DNA from: Chondrus crispus
Taxonomy: Eukaryota; Rhodophyta; Florideophyceae; Gigartinales; Gigartinaceae
Assembly: GCF_000350225.1 (NCBI RefSeq)
Contig: NW_005179250.1
Location: 124,001-188,000, forward strand
Direction of reading: 5' to 3'
Length of the DNA: 64,000 nucleotides
How positions within the stretch are numbered: the stretch's first letter is position 1; every line of letters begins with the position of its first letter. Of the stretch, positions 35,688 through 47,420 are shown piece by piece. The notes beneath the pieces are model-generated. The model did not search any database and was not told the origin of the DNA. It worked only from the letters and a program-made list of their open reading frames with translations. Made by a program: the position numbers and the translations under genes.

Positions 35688-36795
35688 TGTAGAGCAATAA
35701 TCGACTACGCCGTGGGGGGTGAAAACAAAAGGAATTGAGGGGTATGACAAAGTGGGGGGTGACAAGTGAAAATTATTTCACTTTATTATTCTAATTATTA
35801 ATTTCAATTAGTTGCATATTAGTTATTTAACATTAGATTAGATCTAGGATTTAGCGCCGAGAGCTACTGTACTGGCTCCGGCGGGGCGATATATACCTTA
35901 GCCCTCTGACGACCAAGTCAGTAAAGGTAACCCGAGTTGCCAGAGTTGAATATCGCCTTGGTCGAAGTCCGTCTTTCCCAAGACGCTCCCTTTTACCACA
36001 GATTACGTTATTCTTTGCGCTCGGGGGTTCCCTTTCCTTTTGCTTTATTTCACCTATCCTTTTCTATTTCTATATCTATTTCTATTCCTTTATCTTGTGT
36101 TGGTTCCACAGTGCCTGATTGCGATCCGCATTGTGACAACTGGAGTCATCGGGCTCTTGTGTTGGTTCTTTTGTTTGTTGTTGATACCATCGGCTTTGGT
36201 TGCGACCGGACCGGTGTAGGTGTCTTAGCCATCGGGCGACACGTGGGTGTAGCGCTGCTACTTGTTTACGTCCCCCGACGGAGGCTGTTGCGACGACGTC
36301 ACCCTCGACGGTCCTGGTGTGTATACAGGACAGTGTTGGATCCATCGGATACAGGTTGCGACCGTTCCGGTGTCGGTACTTTTCCATCGGACAAGACGGA
36401 GGTGTAGCGCTGCTACTTGTTTGCTAATTCCCGTCGGGCTGCGTTGCGACACCCCCGTCGAAGACCTTATCAAGGGTATACGGTGTAACAGGCGCTCAGC
36501 GAGCATTGGCTTTACGACCCATTGGGCCCGGATTCTTAATCACCGCCCCGAACTCGCCGAACAGCTGCCTGTGCCAGACTCTACCACCATTCGTCGCGTG
36601 CCGGGTGTCTTCCTTTTGCCCCCCCTATCAGGGACTTGAGGTACTGTGGGCCGCAAGCCCACTTAAAGGGAAAGGGAGAATCGGACACTCCGTTGGGCTG
36701 TGCCGTTGGCAACTCTTGTTGGTTGTTGGTTGTTGGTCGTGTTATTACTGGACCGTTGGACCCTGTTTCTGGCCTGACAGGCACATTGCACTACA
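35688..36795 (+). mobile_element. solo LTR of family A inside copy 2
   Basis: 1108 bases, TGTAGAGCAAT to ATTGCACTACA, flanked by a perfect 5-bp duplication AGTGA (35683-35687 and 36796-36800). It looks like the right LTR of copy 2. The duplication and the continuing A-type 3' sequence beyond it show it is a separate insertion. It has extra internal sub-repeats (CATCGG...GTAGCGCTGCTAC), which account for its greater length. Confidence 0.88.
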
Positions 36796-36800
36796 AGTGA

Positions 36801-39800
36801 AATAGGGAATCTTACCTTGTCAGCAACACAGGTAGAGGGCGGCGAACGCCGCAATCCCAAGAAATGACGCAGTCACTGTAGTCTCCGGTGGATATAATAA
36901 GCAAATTGCGAGTGATCACACGACGCAGTGGGGCGTACGCAAAATGAGTACGCAAAATGACGTTTGAACCGGCAGTCCGCACCAGTGAGGCGTAATTTAA
37001 ACAAGAAAAATGGATGTGCCGCCGGTGAGCTGTCAAACGATCGGTGCAAGTCGCAGGCCGAACTCCAGCCAATCTCCGAAAAATTAACTATAATTAAGTA
37101 GGAAGCTCGTACTTGTACGACAATTTGTTGGCGACACCCGTAGCCGACGGCGCAAATACTCATGGCTTGACCACGAAGAAGTCGCGACCGGTCCCCTATG
37201 GGGCCGCTGCCTACGTTCGTTCACGATGTATTACCCCCCTCGACGAGCGAGAAGATGAGTCCACACGGACGATGCCCACCCTGTGTCACTAACACCGCAT
37301 GCAATTGCGCGAATGCGCACAAGCGAGGAGGTCTTTTGTCCTCCCCTTCGAGGATCTAAAACCGTACAGGATACGTGCTGAAAGCAACACCGTGTCGCAA
37401 GCCCATGAAATCACGCGAGCAATTACACGACTGACCTCGCCCCACGACCGACCTATGTACCCGCCTACCATCCAAGTCCTTTTTTCTCTTCTTTTGATTT
37501 TGTTTTGTTTTCGATTTCTGTCTTTTTTCGTTTCTTTTGTGACACTCAAAGCACAAACCCAGAACCACGGGGAGCGGAAAGCAGCCGCACGACATACGCC
37601 GGCCGATGTCCTTGCAAGGAAGACTTGCGAACCGACGATCGCCACTAATCTACGACGCGTTGGCACAAGCGGAGACGGAGAGCAAAAGGCCTGTTCGTTT
37701 TTCAAGGACGCAAAATTTCGAGACATCCTGCGTCTGTCAAGAAGACTGTGCTGTGTGAGGAGCTTGAGGGATGTCCGAAGAACATAACAAATACATGTAT
37801 ATAATTCAGTGACTGGAGTCACGCACGACATGGAAGGAGCGGATTGCTGTCGCTCGTCGAAAAGGGGGATGTCGTTGCACAAGCAAGGGCGGAGACCGTC
37901 GGTCCGGCAGCAGCGTAAACCACCTGGAAAGGTGCGCGAGTTGACGCACGAAACTATACTGCACGGAGTAGGTGAATTGTTTGCTCGCCGTTTCCCTACA
38001 ATGATAACGAAAATCGGCTCGCCACCGTTACTGAGGAGGTCCACCGCTTATTTGTCGGTTGTTTAATCTAGCTGTGTTTCAACCCCTGTTTTGCCGTGCT
38101 TTCATTTTTTTGTGTCGACGACACGACTCGGCCCGATGTACACCGACTCGCCAGTCTACGAGAATTAGGGAAGGACGAGGAGGAGTTCAAGCGAAAAGAA
38201 GGGAAGAAATGGGATGACGACATAAGACCGGTCAACACGATCCGCGAACGCTTAACCGCGCGACGGACTCAGCGGGAACTTTTCAGCGATCTCCAAACGG
38301 ACGTCACGTACGACTATTGCGGTGGGAACCACTCCAACGAAGAGAACAGGTAGCTCGACGAGCAGAATCACGACAAACTGTGTCGGTCATAGCGACTGAC
38401 GATGTCAACGCTCACATTCTTAATTTATCTTCACCCGGAGATTTTTCGAGCTTTATCTTTTTTCTATCGTGATAAGGACAGGCCTATTTTTACAAATGAG
38501 TTGAGAACCCCGAACGTGACCTCGATGAAGAGAAGATTGAGAGGGGGCTACTGCGGGAGGGTGCTCAAGTGCTTTTTAAGTACCACCCGGTAAGAGAAAC
38601 GACACATCATTTTCGCAACGCACACGAGGGTCACATGGGGACATGGGAGGAATGAAGATTCTCGAAAGCAAGTTCACCTTTGACACAAATCGGGGCATCG
38701 CTTGGTGAATTATGGGGGAAGTGGACGTTGGTGACGAGAATGTGGAGAAACGTGGCAACGTGTAGACGTGTACTGGTGGTTTTGAAGCATCGACAAGAGT
38801 GCGACTTGAGGCGATGTCTCTGAACCCGGGCACCCCGACACCTGGAAAGCCCATAAGGCCCTACAACCTTTTGCGCTTCTGGTACGACAAGTACATACGC
38901 CCGAAACCTCCGTTCAACTGCCACCCCAACCAACGCCCGGCGCACCAAAGCGAGTTCGTCAAGATCTGCCTCGCTCTTTATTAGAGTCGGACTACCGTGA
39001 CCCCTGTTTCTCTTCTTAGAACTTCATGCTTCGCAGACGGCTAACACGACCGAGCTGACGTGTGCAACTATCAGCCGAAATGGAGAAGAATCGCGAGACC
39101 GCTTCGCCGTCAGCGAGATGATTTTTTGACCTTGTGTAGGAGGATGTAAGAGGGGCTGCTCGATGAGATCAATTCGAAGTTTGTCGTGCAAAATTTCGTG
39201 GACTCTCATCCAGACGTCATGATATGTTTCGAAACGCTCTAAAGGCCTCTCTCTCTATCACCGTAATATTGGTATTATTTTCTTATGTTGAGAACTCTGG
39301 TTGCGGACGTCAAATAACTCCAGGGCAAGAACATCCCTATCACTTGCTGGGAATACTGGCTGACACCGACATTGGAGTTTCCGCAGGATGGAAGCCGTGA
39401 CGTGGATTTATTACAGGGGGTTGTCATGTACAACGATAGAACAGCACCTGTAACCCTGGCGGTACTATTTGAAGAGAGTAGATCGCCGGGGTCCGTACAT
39501 TGTAATTTTCTTCGGAACTTTTCCGTTTACATTTCGTATTCGCTGAAGAAGAGGGAAGGTGCCTTTTGCACGTGACCATTCACCATCGGTGAAGAAGAGA
39601 AATCGCTAGCCGTGACTAAAATGGCAAACACACCCGGCTCCGTGCTGCGGAGACCCATGCGTTTAATTCAACAAGCTTAAGATGTCCCCACCGTGCCGTT
39701 TCGAGAACAAGAGTGAGAGGGGACGTTAAAAATGTGCATAACGACTAAGAGTCAGTCGGATCGAGATTTGAACACCGTGGGAACCTTACGACTTTTATCT

Positions 39801-40420
39801 TGTGTAGCTACCGCCCATACGCGGAAGCACGACGGAGAAAGGAGGATACAAATTTCTCGACTCGGAGTAAGTTTTACACGCTCTTGCACGTAAGCGTCAA
39901 TGATGCAACGACAGGAACGAATTGAGACTGGACAGCGATCTGGTGACTACTGAGCAAGTAACCAATATGTTGGAACTGGTACTTTCACTCGCGGAGTGTA
40001 GAACTCGGCATCGAGAAAGCCTGAAGGCCAGGAAGAACGGGAGCCCTTCTGTAAGCAACTAGAGGCAAGTGGACCGAGAAGTGAAAATAATCGCATCACA
40101 TCTGGTCGGCGGCCTCTGGCGGACGAGCGGAGAAAAGGAGAAGGTGATAGGAGAGGTGAGACTGCAGTAGCAGAGGTATACAGAAAATGGATAAGAGAGG
40201 GGAGACAGTAACGAGGAAAAGAGAAGGAAAGTGGAAGAAGAAGGTGCGACCGCGGCGACGGGGCGCATGAGAAAAAGATGAGCAAAAGAGGAGGAAATTT
40301 GAAGGATGAGGTAGTACGCAGAAGGATTTCATTTAATTTTCAAAGGGGGTGAGGGTGACGTCGCCCACATAGCGTAACCCCGACGAGGCGTTACGTCATG
40401 AGCTGGAGGTCGAGCGCAAA
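36801..40420 (+). other. non-pol 3' region of element A copy 2
   Basis: Collinear in patches with 18.6-21.4 kb of copy 1, for example ATGACGTTTGAACCGGCAG at 36957. It contains a T-rich stretch (37480-37545), a short protein-like plus frame (38799-38984, SLNPGTPTPGKPIRPYN), and a Lys/Arg/Glu-rich stretch (40090-40290). No continuous gene can be supported. Confidence 0.45.
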
Positions 40421-41045
40421 TTACGGAGGCGACTCACGGATAGATTTATCTTCCGGAAGAGACGTGAGTAGTCCAGCGAGGATCCTGAGGTTCTCCAACG
40501 AAGCCTCTTTGATGGCTTCCGTCGCCACGCCATGCGCCTGCAGGAGGGAAGCGTACACCCCCGAAGTAGGGCAAGGTTTTTTTGAATTTCTGGGTGAAGG
40601 AGAAGTCGCCTCACGCGATGCGTGTTTCAGATCACGTTTTGGAGAGAGGAGAAGAGGGGTTGGTTCCCCTCCGCTTTTGGGAATTGCACGGACAGACAGG
40701 CTCTCTGTGGCTTCGGGCTTTGGAGATTTGACCTCGAAAGAGTCCGGCGGGGCGAGAGCGCGTGCAGGGAGAGATGGCGGAGGATGGACAAACTGGGACC
40801 CCAAGTGGATTGACGGCACAGCTGGTGAGACCGGCAGGACAATGGAGGTTGAGGGAGCCGCGAGTGCTACAGGAAGAGTAGCAGGATGGACGCGACGACG
40901 CGGAGACGAAGGTGGTGATGGCCTTGTGCAGATATTGGAGATTCGGGGGTCTGTGGGTACCACCAGTTTGGTGACGGGAAGGGGAATTTGATCCCCAAAT
41001 CGTCGGCTCAGCTGAGCCTCCGCCGCTGAGCACAGGGATCCAGAG
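40421..41045 (-). pseudogene. antisense ORF of element A copy 2, C-terminal piece
   Basis: Minus-strand frame with SLCSAAEAQLSRRFGDQ, a Ser/Pro-rich linker, ATESLSVRA, and the conserved tail LLQAHGV, ASLENLRILAGLL and SLPEDKS, ending at TGA near 40421. It aligns with the end of the copy 1 ORF. The upstream part of the same frame is found beyond element B, at 50264. The frame crosses the B insertion site in phase except for one TGG-to-TAG change right at the joint. Confidence 0.6.
41041..41045. repeat. candidate target duplication of element B, left (CAGAG)
   Basis: Compared with TAGAG at 50264-50268. Four of five bases agree. Confidence 0.55.
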
Positions 41046-41671
41046 TGTAGTATAAACACCCCCAACGGAGGGGGGTGTATACTCAGTTCGTGTGGAGACC
41101 TCGATCGGCGGGAAGACGGGAAGCAACCCCAGCTAACGGAACCGGGCGAGCCCGGGGTCGCAGTGGTAGAGCGGGTACGGTCGGGGACGCGCGCACGCGC
41201 GGGCCGATCTACGCCTCAACGCCCCGGCGCAGCGCTGGGTGACGTACCAGCGTTGACGAGCGGAGGCGGATCTAGGCTCGCTCGCGTGCTCGCGCGTCCC
41301 CTGCCCGCTCGGTTCCTAACTAGATACGGGCTAGTGGGAACCCATTCTAGAATAAGCGGGGCGAGCTTGACCAAAGGCGTAGGTTCTGGACAAGCTCGTG
41401 CTTGTCCTCCCCCCACCGCCGTCGGTCGCTTGCGTATTTAATGTACAAGTTAATCCTATCATACTACAGTACAGTACGGACTGTGCTGTAGTGCTACTGT
41501 AGTCAGCGCGGGTCGGGCCGTGCTGACTGTACACGTGTGTTACACGTATTAGCACACGTGTGCGTGCGCGCCCCGTACACGTGTGGGCGCGTGCGGAGGT
41601 ACTGTAGAGCTCGGGCTCTACAGTAGCCGATCTGATGTATATCTAATTCCGGTAAGGGGGGTTATACAACA
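41046..41671 (-). repeat. 3' LTR of element B
   Basis: 626 bases. On the plus strand it starts TGTAGTATAAACACC and ends TTATACAACA, one base off the consensus end. It contains several palindromic blocks around ACTGTAGTACAGT and CACACGTGTG. Confidence 0.88.
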
Positions 41672-41684
41672 CGGCCCCCCCTTA
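41672..41684 (-). other. polypurine tract of element B
   Basis: On the minus strand CTTAAGGGGGGGCCG abuts the 3' LTR, where plus-strand priming would occur. It supports a minus-strand reading of the element. Confidence 0.5.
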
Positions 41685-41767
41685 AGTGTGGACGTCCGCG
41701 TCCACATGTGCTTGTAGAATCGGGCGTGTGGTCTCCCCCCTAGCCCGCCATTTCTAACATCTTCCCC

Positions 41768-42371
41768 ATGGCGTGTCGTTTCTCTCGCGTTCCGTCGGGG
41801 CGTGCTCGTGCATCTCGACCTGATGCCAGTATCACCTCAAGCGTCCGACGGCGACCTGCTTTTGGGGCGCTTCCCGGAAGTCTCCCCCCTCGTTCGTCGT
41901 GTCCGGGCCCCTTGTTTCCCCGTGCTGTAGTCTGCCTTGTCCTTTCCGTCGGGCGTGCTCACCCTCTCAGTGCCCCTTTTCCGTAGCGCCAATGTTGACG
42001 TCCGTCGTCGGCACGAGGACGTGCAGCGCGAGCAGGTCGTAGATCGTAGAAACCGTCTCCCCGCCCCAGTGGGTCCTGCAATACCCCAACTAGCAGCTGT
42101 TGGTCCGGCGGAAGTGGCGGTGTACGCCATGTTACCCCACGCGAACGGAGCGTGGTACAGCGCGGTGCGAACCGCGCGGAGCCAGCGCGAGTGCGCGTGG
42201 CGACGGCGAAGTGAAAACAGACGAGACGCGCTGCCGGGGTCGCCGTCGAGCGTGTCCCGGAGGCACGGCCCACTCCCTGACATGGCAACCTGCAGCGGCT
42301 TGCCGGGCCTCGTGCACGCGTGCGGGGGGGTTGTGTGCGGTCCCCCCGTCCTTTTTTATAACCTCTTGTGA
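41768..42371 (+). other. possible antisense ORF of element B
   Basis: Just inside the 3' LTR, the strand opposite to gag opens with ATG 41768 (MACRFSRVPSGRARAS). After a shift near 41960 it continues as RRRHEDVQREQVVDRRN and PAIPQLAAVGPAEVAVYAML. The position mirrors the antisense ORF of family A. GC-rich DNA here keeps many frames open, so this may be chance. No similarity to the A protein is convincing. Confidence 0.2.
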
Positions 42372-43829
42372 CGCCGTGTGCCTCGTCGTCTTGCATACGC
42401 CTGGTGAAGCGCCTTCGTGGGCCTCCGTCGCGCAGGACCAGCCGTAATATGGGTCTGCTGCGACCCTCGATCCGCCCGTTGTCCGCGCGACGCTTCGTTC
42501 TTCCCGTACGACTTCTCCTCTCCTCTTCGACATCACCCCCGTGCGATTATGGGGTATCAATTTTAAAAGCATCCGTCCCCTTTGTGCTCTACCTGTGCCG
42601 GCGCGTAGAGAACTGTGCTCATAACTTCGTCGCCGTACGGTGCGGCAGTCGGTGAACGGCCCTGTACGGACGACGTGGGCGGCTGGGGGCCTGACCATGC
42701 GCAGGGCCAGGGTCCCCGCGCGCGCCAGCGGGGCCGAGATGGCGAGCCGGCGGTGCAGGGCGCGAAGACGCGGAGCGATGAGATGATGAGCTCGCATAAA
42801 GGCGAATATTGGTGCTGAGGAGGTCGGGACGTGCGCGTTGTCTGGGGCGCAGCAGCACGCCGACGCGCGCGTGGGAAGGCGAGCGGCGCCGCCGGTGGCG
42901 CAGTCGGCGTGCACGTCGTTGTCCAGCGACGCGCACGGGTGTCACGGTAGCGGCGCAGCCGCGACAAGATGATGGGCCCACTCGCGAAGGCAAACAGAGC
43001 GGGTGCAGCGCGGACGCGGCGGAGAAAAGGTGACAGGCGGTGGGCGGTTGTGCGCGCACCGTTCGGGATCACTGTGATTTCGTGGCCACAGTTCGTACAG
43101 TACCCGTGGGCGCGCGTGCGCGTGCGCGAGCAGGCTCAGCCCTGAGCCCTTGATCAAATCACCCCAAAAAATTGCAAAAATGTTTCCCGCGAAAATATTT
43201 TCTGCGAAATTTCCCAGCACAGTCCGTGAGGGTGTGCATTGTCATGCGCCTCGATCGGTCCTCGTACTTGCTCGTATTTTCCCCAATTTTCGTCAACGGC
43301 AGGCCTACCCCCAATCCGTCGTTGTGTCGTCCACTTTTGATTGCCCGGCGGGCTCGGTACGATGAGCGCCCGATGACCCGCAATCCTCTTCGCGAGTTAA
43401 CTCGAGCGAATTCGCTCGCCCATTTTTCTGAAGAGCTTCCCCTGCGAAACACCTGGCGACTTTCCATCCCCGCTCCTCTCATAACCTCGTGCTTCGCCTA
43501 GCTCGAACTGGAAAGAGCCGAAGTCACGTTGTCGGCGGGTAGCACTCCAGACGCCCCCGGCTCCTGCTGCTATCCGCGATCCGTATGCCGAGTACGGGCC
43601 TGACCTTTGCCTGTCCCGAAACTGGGCGTTCGGTGAGGGTGTCCCTCGTACGGGCGAGGCCGGTCTTCGTCTCGCCATACCGAGTCTGGTCGAGATGGAC
43701 GCCGAACCTCCGCGGCATCTAGGGTACTGTCCTCCGAACAATTACGGGCCAAGGGCCCGTATGCCCTCGGACGACCCTAGTCGTTAGTCCGCGCGGTCTG
43801 ATCGTCAACCGCCCGGGTTCCTCTACTTG
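42372..43829. other. GC-rich 3' region of element B, no gene supported
   Basis: All six frames stay open for long stretches because of GC-richness, and none shows a family motif. A short AT-richer island lies at 43150-43290 (AAAAAATTGCAAAAATGTTTC). Confidence 0.4.
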
Positions 43830-45960
43830 CCCTCGTCGGCGAGGGGGAGGGGACTTGGCGCCGTACCACAGTAAAGCTGTTTCCATGGTTACGTGTTCTT
43901 TGCGTCGGTCTTCTTCTTCTAATTCCCCTTCGTGCCCTCGTTTCTTAGTACCCCCACCCTTTCTCTCTCCCGACGCGGAGGAGGAAGGGGCGACAAACGA
44001 TCAAGCGTCCCTTCTCGTTCGGTGGCGGGGGCGCAGCGTTCGGGGTTCGTCTTATGCCTAGTGCCCCTCGCCATCCGTTGGCGAGGGCGCCACTCCTGGC
44101 GAACGTTCTTATCCGATGCGCGACCTCGTCGTCAGTAGCGAGGCAAAGGAAACGCGCGGCGTTCGTATCCATTCTTCGCGCCCCTCGCCATTCAGGGCGA
44201 GGGCTCAGCGCGCTGTATTCGTCTTATCCGCCCGGTGCTACTCGCCATGCGGGAGCGAGGGCGCCGGGCGCGCGACGATCGCATTTCTTCACGTCCCGCC
44301 CCTTCGTCGTCCGGGAGCGGGGCGCATCCAGCGCCTTTGCCTCGCGCGTCCCTCGCCAATCGAGGCGAGGGCGCGCCGCGCCGCCCATGTCCTTCTTCGT
44401 GCCTCTCGCCGTCGGCGGCGAGGGCAGAGCGCGCGATATATGTCTTATCTCTTCGCGCCCCTCACCATTCGGGGCGAGGGCACCGCACGCGGAGTTCGTC
44501 CTAAGCCTCGTGCCCCTTCGCCATCTCCTGACGTCCGCGAGGCGAATCCTGTCGCAGAGCGGGGCATCGTGACCGGGTCTGTCGCCGGTGACGATCTTGT
44601 CTGCGCGTGGCTCACTCTCGTCCGTCGCTCTTGGTCACGGGTTCTGCCCAACCCCTGCCCGCGCTGCCATCCCATCCCTGCATCGAGGAGAAGACGTCTC
44701 CGCCGGGTCCGCCCTGGACCGCGCGGACAAAGGAGGGGGAAATGTAAAGGGTTCGGCGGAGGTAGGAGTCACTCCCAGGGAGAGTTTGACGAGTTCCCAT
44801 TGGTTGGGTCTGCTTCTCACCCTCGAGCCCCCATTGTCCTTGGAGTTTTCCTTCTCTCCCGCGGCCTCCGTCGGATAGCCCCCCTCTCGTCAGACCTCGT
44901 CCTCCTTTTCGCGCACCTCTCGCCATCGGGGCGAGGGCGCGGCGCGAGCGGCACTCGTGTTCTTGTCCGCGCGCACCCCTCGTTTTCGGTTGCGACGGCG
45001 CGGGCGCTCGACGAAAGTCCTTTTCTTTGCGCTCCTCGCCACCGGTGGCGAGGACGCGGCTCGAGTGCGCCCATTTGTCTCCTTGTCGGCGCGCCTCTCG
45101 CCATCAGAGCGAGGGGACGGACGCGTGGACGTACGTTTTCTTCTGCACGCGCCGAACGTCTTCTTTTCTTTACGCGACGAACGTCCTGATACTTCGCGTC
45201 CCTCGCCATCGGGGCGAGGGCGCGTCGCGAGCGGCATTCGTGTTCTTGGACGCGCGCGCCCCTCGCCATCGGGGCGAAGAGGTGGACCCGTGGACGTACG
45301 TCCTCTTCTTCGCGGCGCCGTTCGTCTTTTGGTCTGCCCGCTCCCCTCGCCATCAGTATCGAGGGCGCAGTGCGCGCGACGTCCCTCCTCTTCCTCGTTC
45401 TCGTCCCTCGCCACCGGTGGCGAGGGCACAACGCGAACGGCATTCGTCTTCTTGTCTTCGTGCTCCTCGCCATCGGGGGCGAGGGCGCGGCTGTGCGCGA
45501 CATTTGTCTTCTTGTCTGCGCCCCCTCGCCATCGGGGCGAGGGTGCGAACGCGCGGCATTCGCCTTCTTCTTCGCTCGCGCCTCCCGCCATCGGTTGCGG
45601 GGGCGCAAGCGCACGGCGAACGTCTTCTTGTTCGCGCCCCTCGCCATCGGGGCGAGGGGACGGACACTGGACGAACGTTCCTTTCTTTTTCGCGCGCCCC
45701 TGCCCATCCGTGGCGAAGGCGCGACGCGAACCGCATCCGCCTTCTTGTCCGCGCGCCCATCCGCTGTCCGGTGGCGGGGGCGCAGCGTGTGGACTTCGTC
45801 TTATCCTTCGGGCGCCCCTCGCCATTCGGGGGCGAGGGCACAGCGCCTGAAGGCGGTTCTTGTCCTTCGCGTCCCTCGCCATTCGAAGCGGGGGCGCCGC
45901 CCGCAGCGCGCGTTCTCCTTCATTCCTCTCGCGTCCCTCGCCATTCGGGGCGAGGGCGCA
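43830..45960. repeat. array of about 25 GC-rich stem-loop repeats
   Basis: A unit of roughly 55-65 bases recurs. Its core is an inverted repeat of the type CCCTCGCC-(ATCG or similar)-GGCGAGGG followed by GCGC-rich and C/T-rich spacer. Clear examples are at about 44066, 44190, 44350, 44462, 44910, 45033, 45202, 45400, 45527, 45640, 45815 and 45935, with a poorer gap at 44545-44900. Arm sequences vary (CTCGCCACC/GGTGGCGAG, CTCGCCAATC/GAGGCGAG) while pairing is kept. Long frames on both strands are by-products: the repeated protein phrase changes frame from unit to unit. It lies in the 3' region of element B. Confidence 0.85.
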
Positions 45961-47016
45961 GCCTTCGCGGGTGCGGTGACGTTCCTCCATGAAAGGCGCT
46001 GTCGTTTCGTTCGACGCCAAAGTAGACGATGGTGGTTTGTATCCCGCTCGTCGGGGCGTGTCGGTCGTGCGACACGCGCTCGGCGCTGTGCACGTGCGAT
46101 CCGTGCCGCCCGTCTGCCAAGGGCAATGTCTACCACTCAATATTTTTGGTTTCGGGGTAGGGCGCCGGTGTCGACGCCGTCGCTCTCCGGCGTCCGATCG
46201 CGTACGGTGTCGCCGGGAGAGCTGCACGTCAGGAGCGCGGCGTCGTTGGCGCCTCCGAGGAGTGTGGTACGGTCCGTCTGACGGGTCGGACCGGGGTTAC
46301 GGTTGGCCGTCCCGCTTGGCATTGCGTGTTTCGCATGCCGACGTGCATACGTTTGCTCACGTGAGTTGCTCATTTCTTTTTCACGACTAATTTTCCGTTA
46401 ATTTTCTCTTGCCCATGGGGGCAGATTGACACCGAGCGAGCGGTGCACTGTGTGGGTTTGCCGCACTGTACGCCAAGCATCCATAATTTTCCATTTTATT
46501 ACACCTCGTCCACCGGTTCCGTCGTGACCGGGTCGGGGGTACGACAGTGTAATTTCTCCCTGCCCCAATTTTTTGCGTATTAGCCGTTGAGAGGGTGGCT
46601 CGGTGTCGCCTCTGGGGCCCCTATCCTCGCGAGCCACAGTGACTCTCTTCCTCCACGACCACGCGTTGCAGCTCCTCTCGGCAAATTGCAACGCCTTGTC
46701 TTGACTAACCCCTTCTGCGTTCCGGGGCTCGCGTGCCGTATAGAGGTGATCGCGTCGTTCGTCAGACGTCCCCTCACCGCGGTTGACGGCCTTAACGGAA
46801 CGTTCGGCAACCCTGTTCGGGGGGGGGTCGCGTCCGACCTTCCGGCTCCGAAAGAGGGTAATTGCCTTCCCCTCGAGCCGTCTGTCGTCCTCTTATCGTT
46901 GGTCATTACGAGGACCGTTCTTCGTACAGGCAGTCCGTACTGCCTTTTCGCTACGTCTCGAGTCCGTGGCGTTCGGAAGTCAAATACGGCTTGGCTTCCG
47001 AACGTACCGTTGGTCT
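45961..47016. other. 3' region of element B, hairpins but no gene
   Basis: Contains isolated stem-loops such as AGGCAGT-CCGT-ACTGCCT (about 46927-46944) and CGTTCGGAAG...CTTCCGAACG (46970-47004). No frame is convincing. Confidence 0.4.
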
Positions 47017-47420
47017 CTAACCGCAAGAGACTACTTTAATCGCAACGGAGCGGTTGAATGTAGCCGAACGAGACGGTTGAGGGCCCCCGTAAGCGTGAAC
47101 GACCGCGTTAACGTCGAAGGTGAGGTCCCTGCCGGTGCGCCTCCGGAGGTGTTGGGCGTAAGGAGACACCAACTCCTCCGGAACGTGAGTCCGTGTGGTC
47201 CAGGTGGGCGTGTCGTAATCCGCCCACTTGATGAGGAACTCCGTAGTTCCGTCCTCCATGGCTCGATGCCGGAGTAGTCGCTCGACAGCGTACTGCGTGT
47301 CCTCAGTGACTTTGTCGGCAAGGTCCCCCGGGGTTGTTGTACTCGCCCGTGGCACGTCCGTCGGCGGTGGCGCGTACACGCAGCGGTCTGCGGAGACGCG
47401 TTCGGTGACACCATCATGAT
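47017..47420 (-). pseudogene. integrase tail and chromodomain of element B
   Basis: The minus-strand frame reads ITIDHDGVTERVSADR, the kind of phrase that ends Gypsy integrases, then a proline-rich linker and a chromodomain: TQYAVERLLRHRAMEDG, TEFLIKWADYDTPTW, VPEELVSPYAQHLRRR. It ends at a stop near 47017. The aromatic and acidic positions of a chromodomain (Y-V-E, W-x-x-Y, TW) are present. In an intact chromovirus this would follow about 1 kb of integrase, but no zinc finger or DDE core lies upstream. The domain survives without its enzyme. A different open frame (47031-48074) overlaps it. Confidence 0.65.

Noticed and set aside
35688-36795. Right LTR of element A copy 2
   Set aside because: It has its own perfect AGTGA duplication, belongs to a different LTR sub-type than the left LTR at 26571, and A-type internal sequence continues beyond it to 52707.
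37289-38044. 251-codon minus-strand ORF in the 3' region of copy 2
   Set aside because: No counterpart in copy 1, includes translation of a T-rich tract, and the plus strand is equally open.
41160-41210. tRNA-like segment in the B LTR (GGTCGCAGTGGTAGAGCGGG)
   Set aside because: It resembles a box A, but no cloverleaf with anticodon and T arm could be built around it.
42132-43072. Overlapping minus-strand ORFs rich in Arg/Ala/Pro
   Set aside because: Composition-driven open frames that overlap each other in several frames without any recognisable motif or repeat in another copy.
43830-45960. CRISPR-like array
   Set aside because: Unit spacing is irregular, the repeat itself varies, the spacers are related low-complexity sequence, and the context is a eukaryotic retrotransposon.
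44116-46227. Very long ORFs on both strands (up to 445 codons) over the stem-loop array
   Set aside because: The repeated protein phrase changes frame from unit to unit, all six frames are open because of GC-richness, and no family motif appears. The DNA hairpin is the conserved unit, not a protein.
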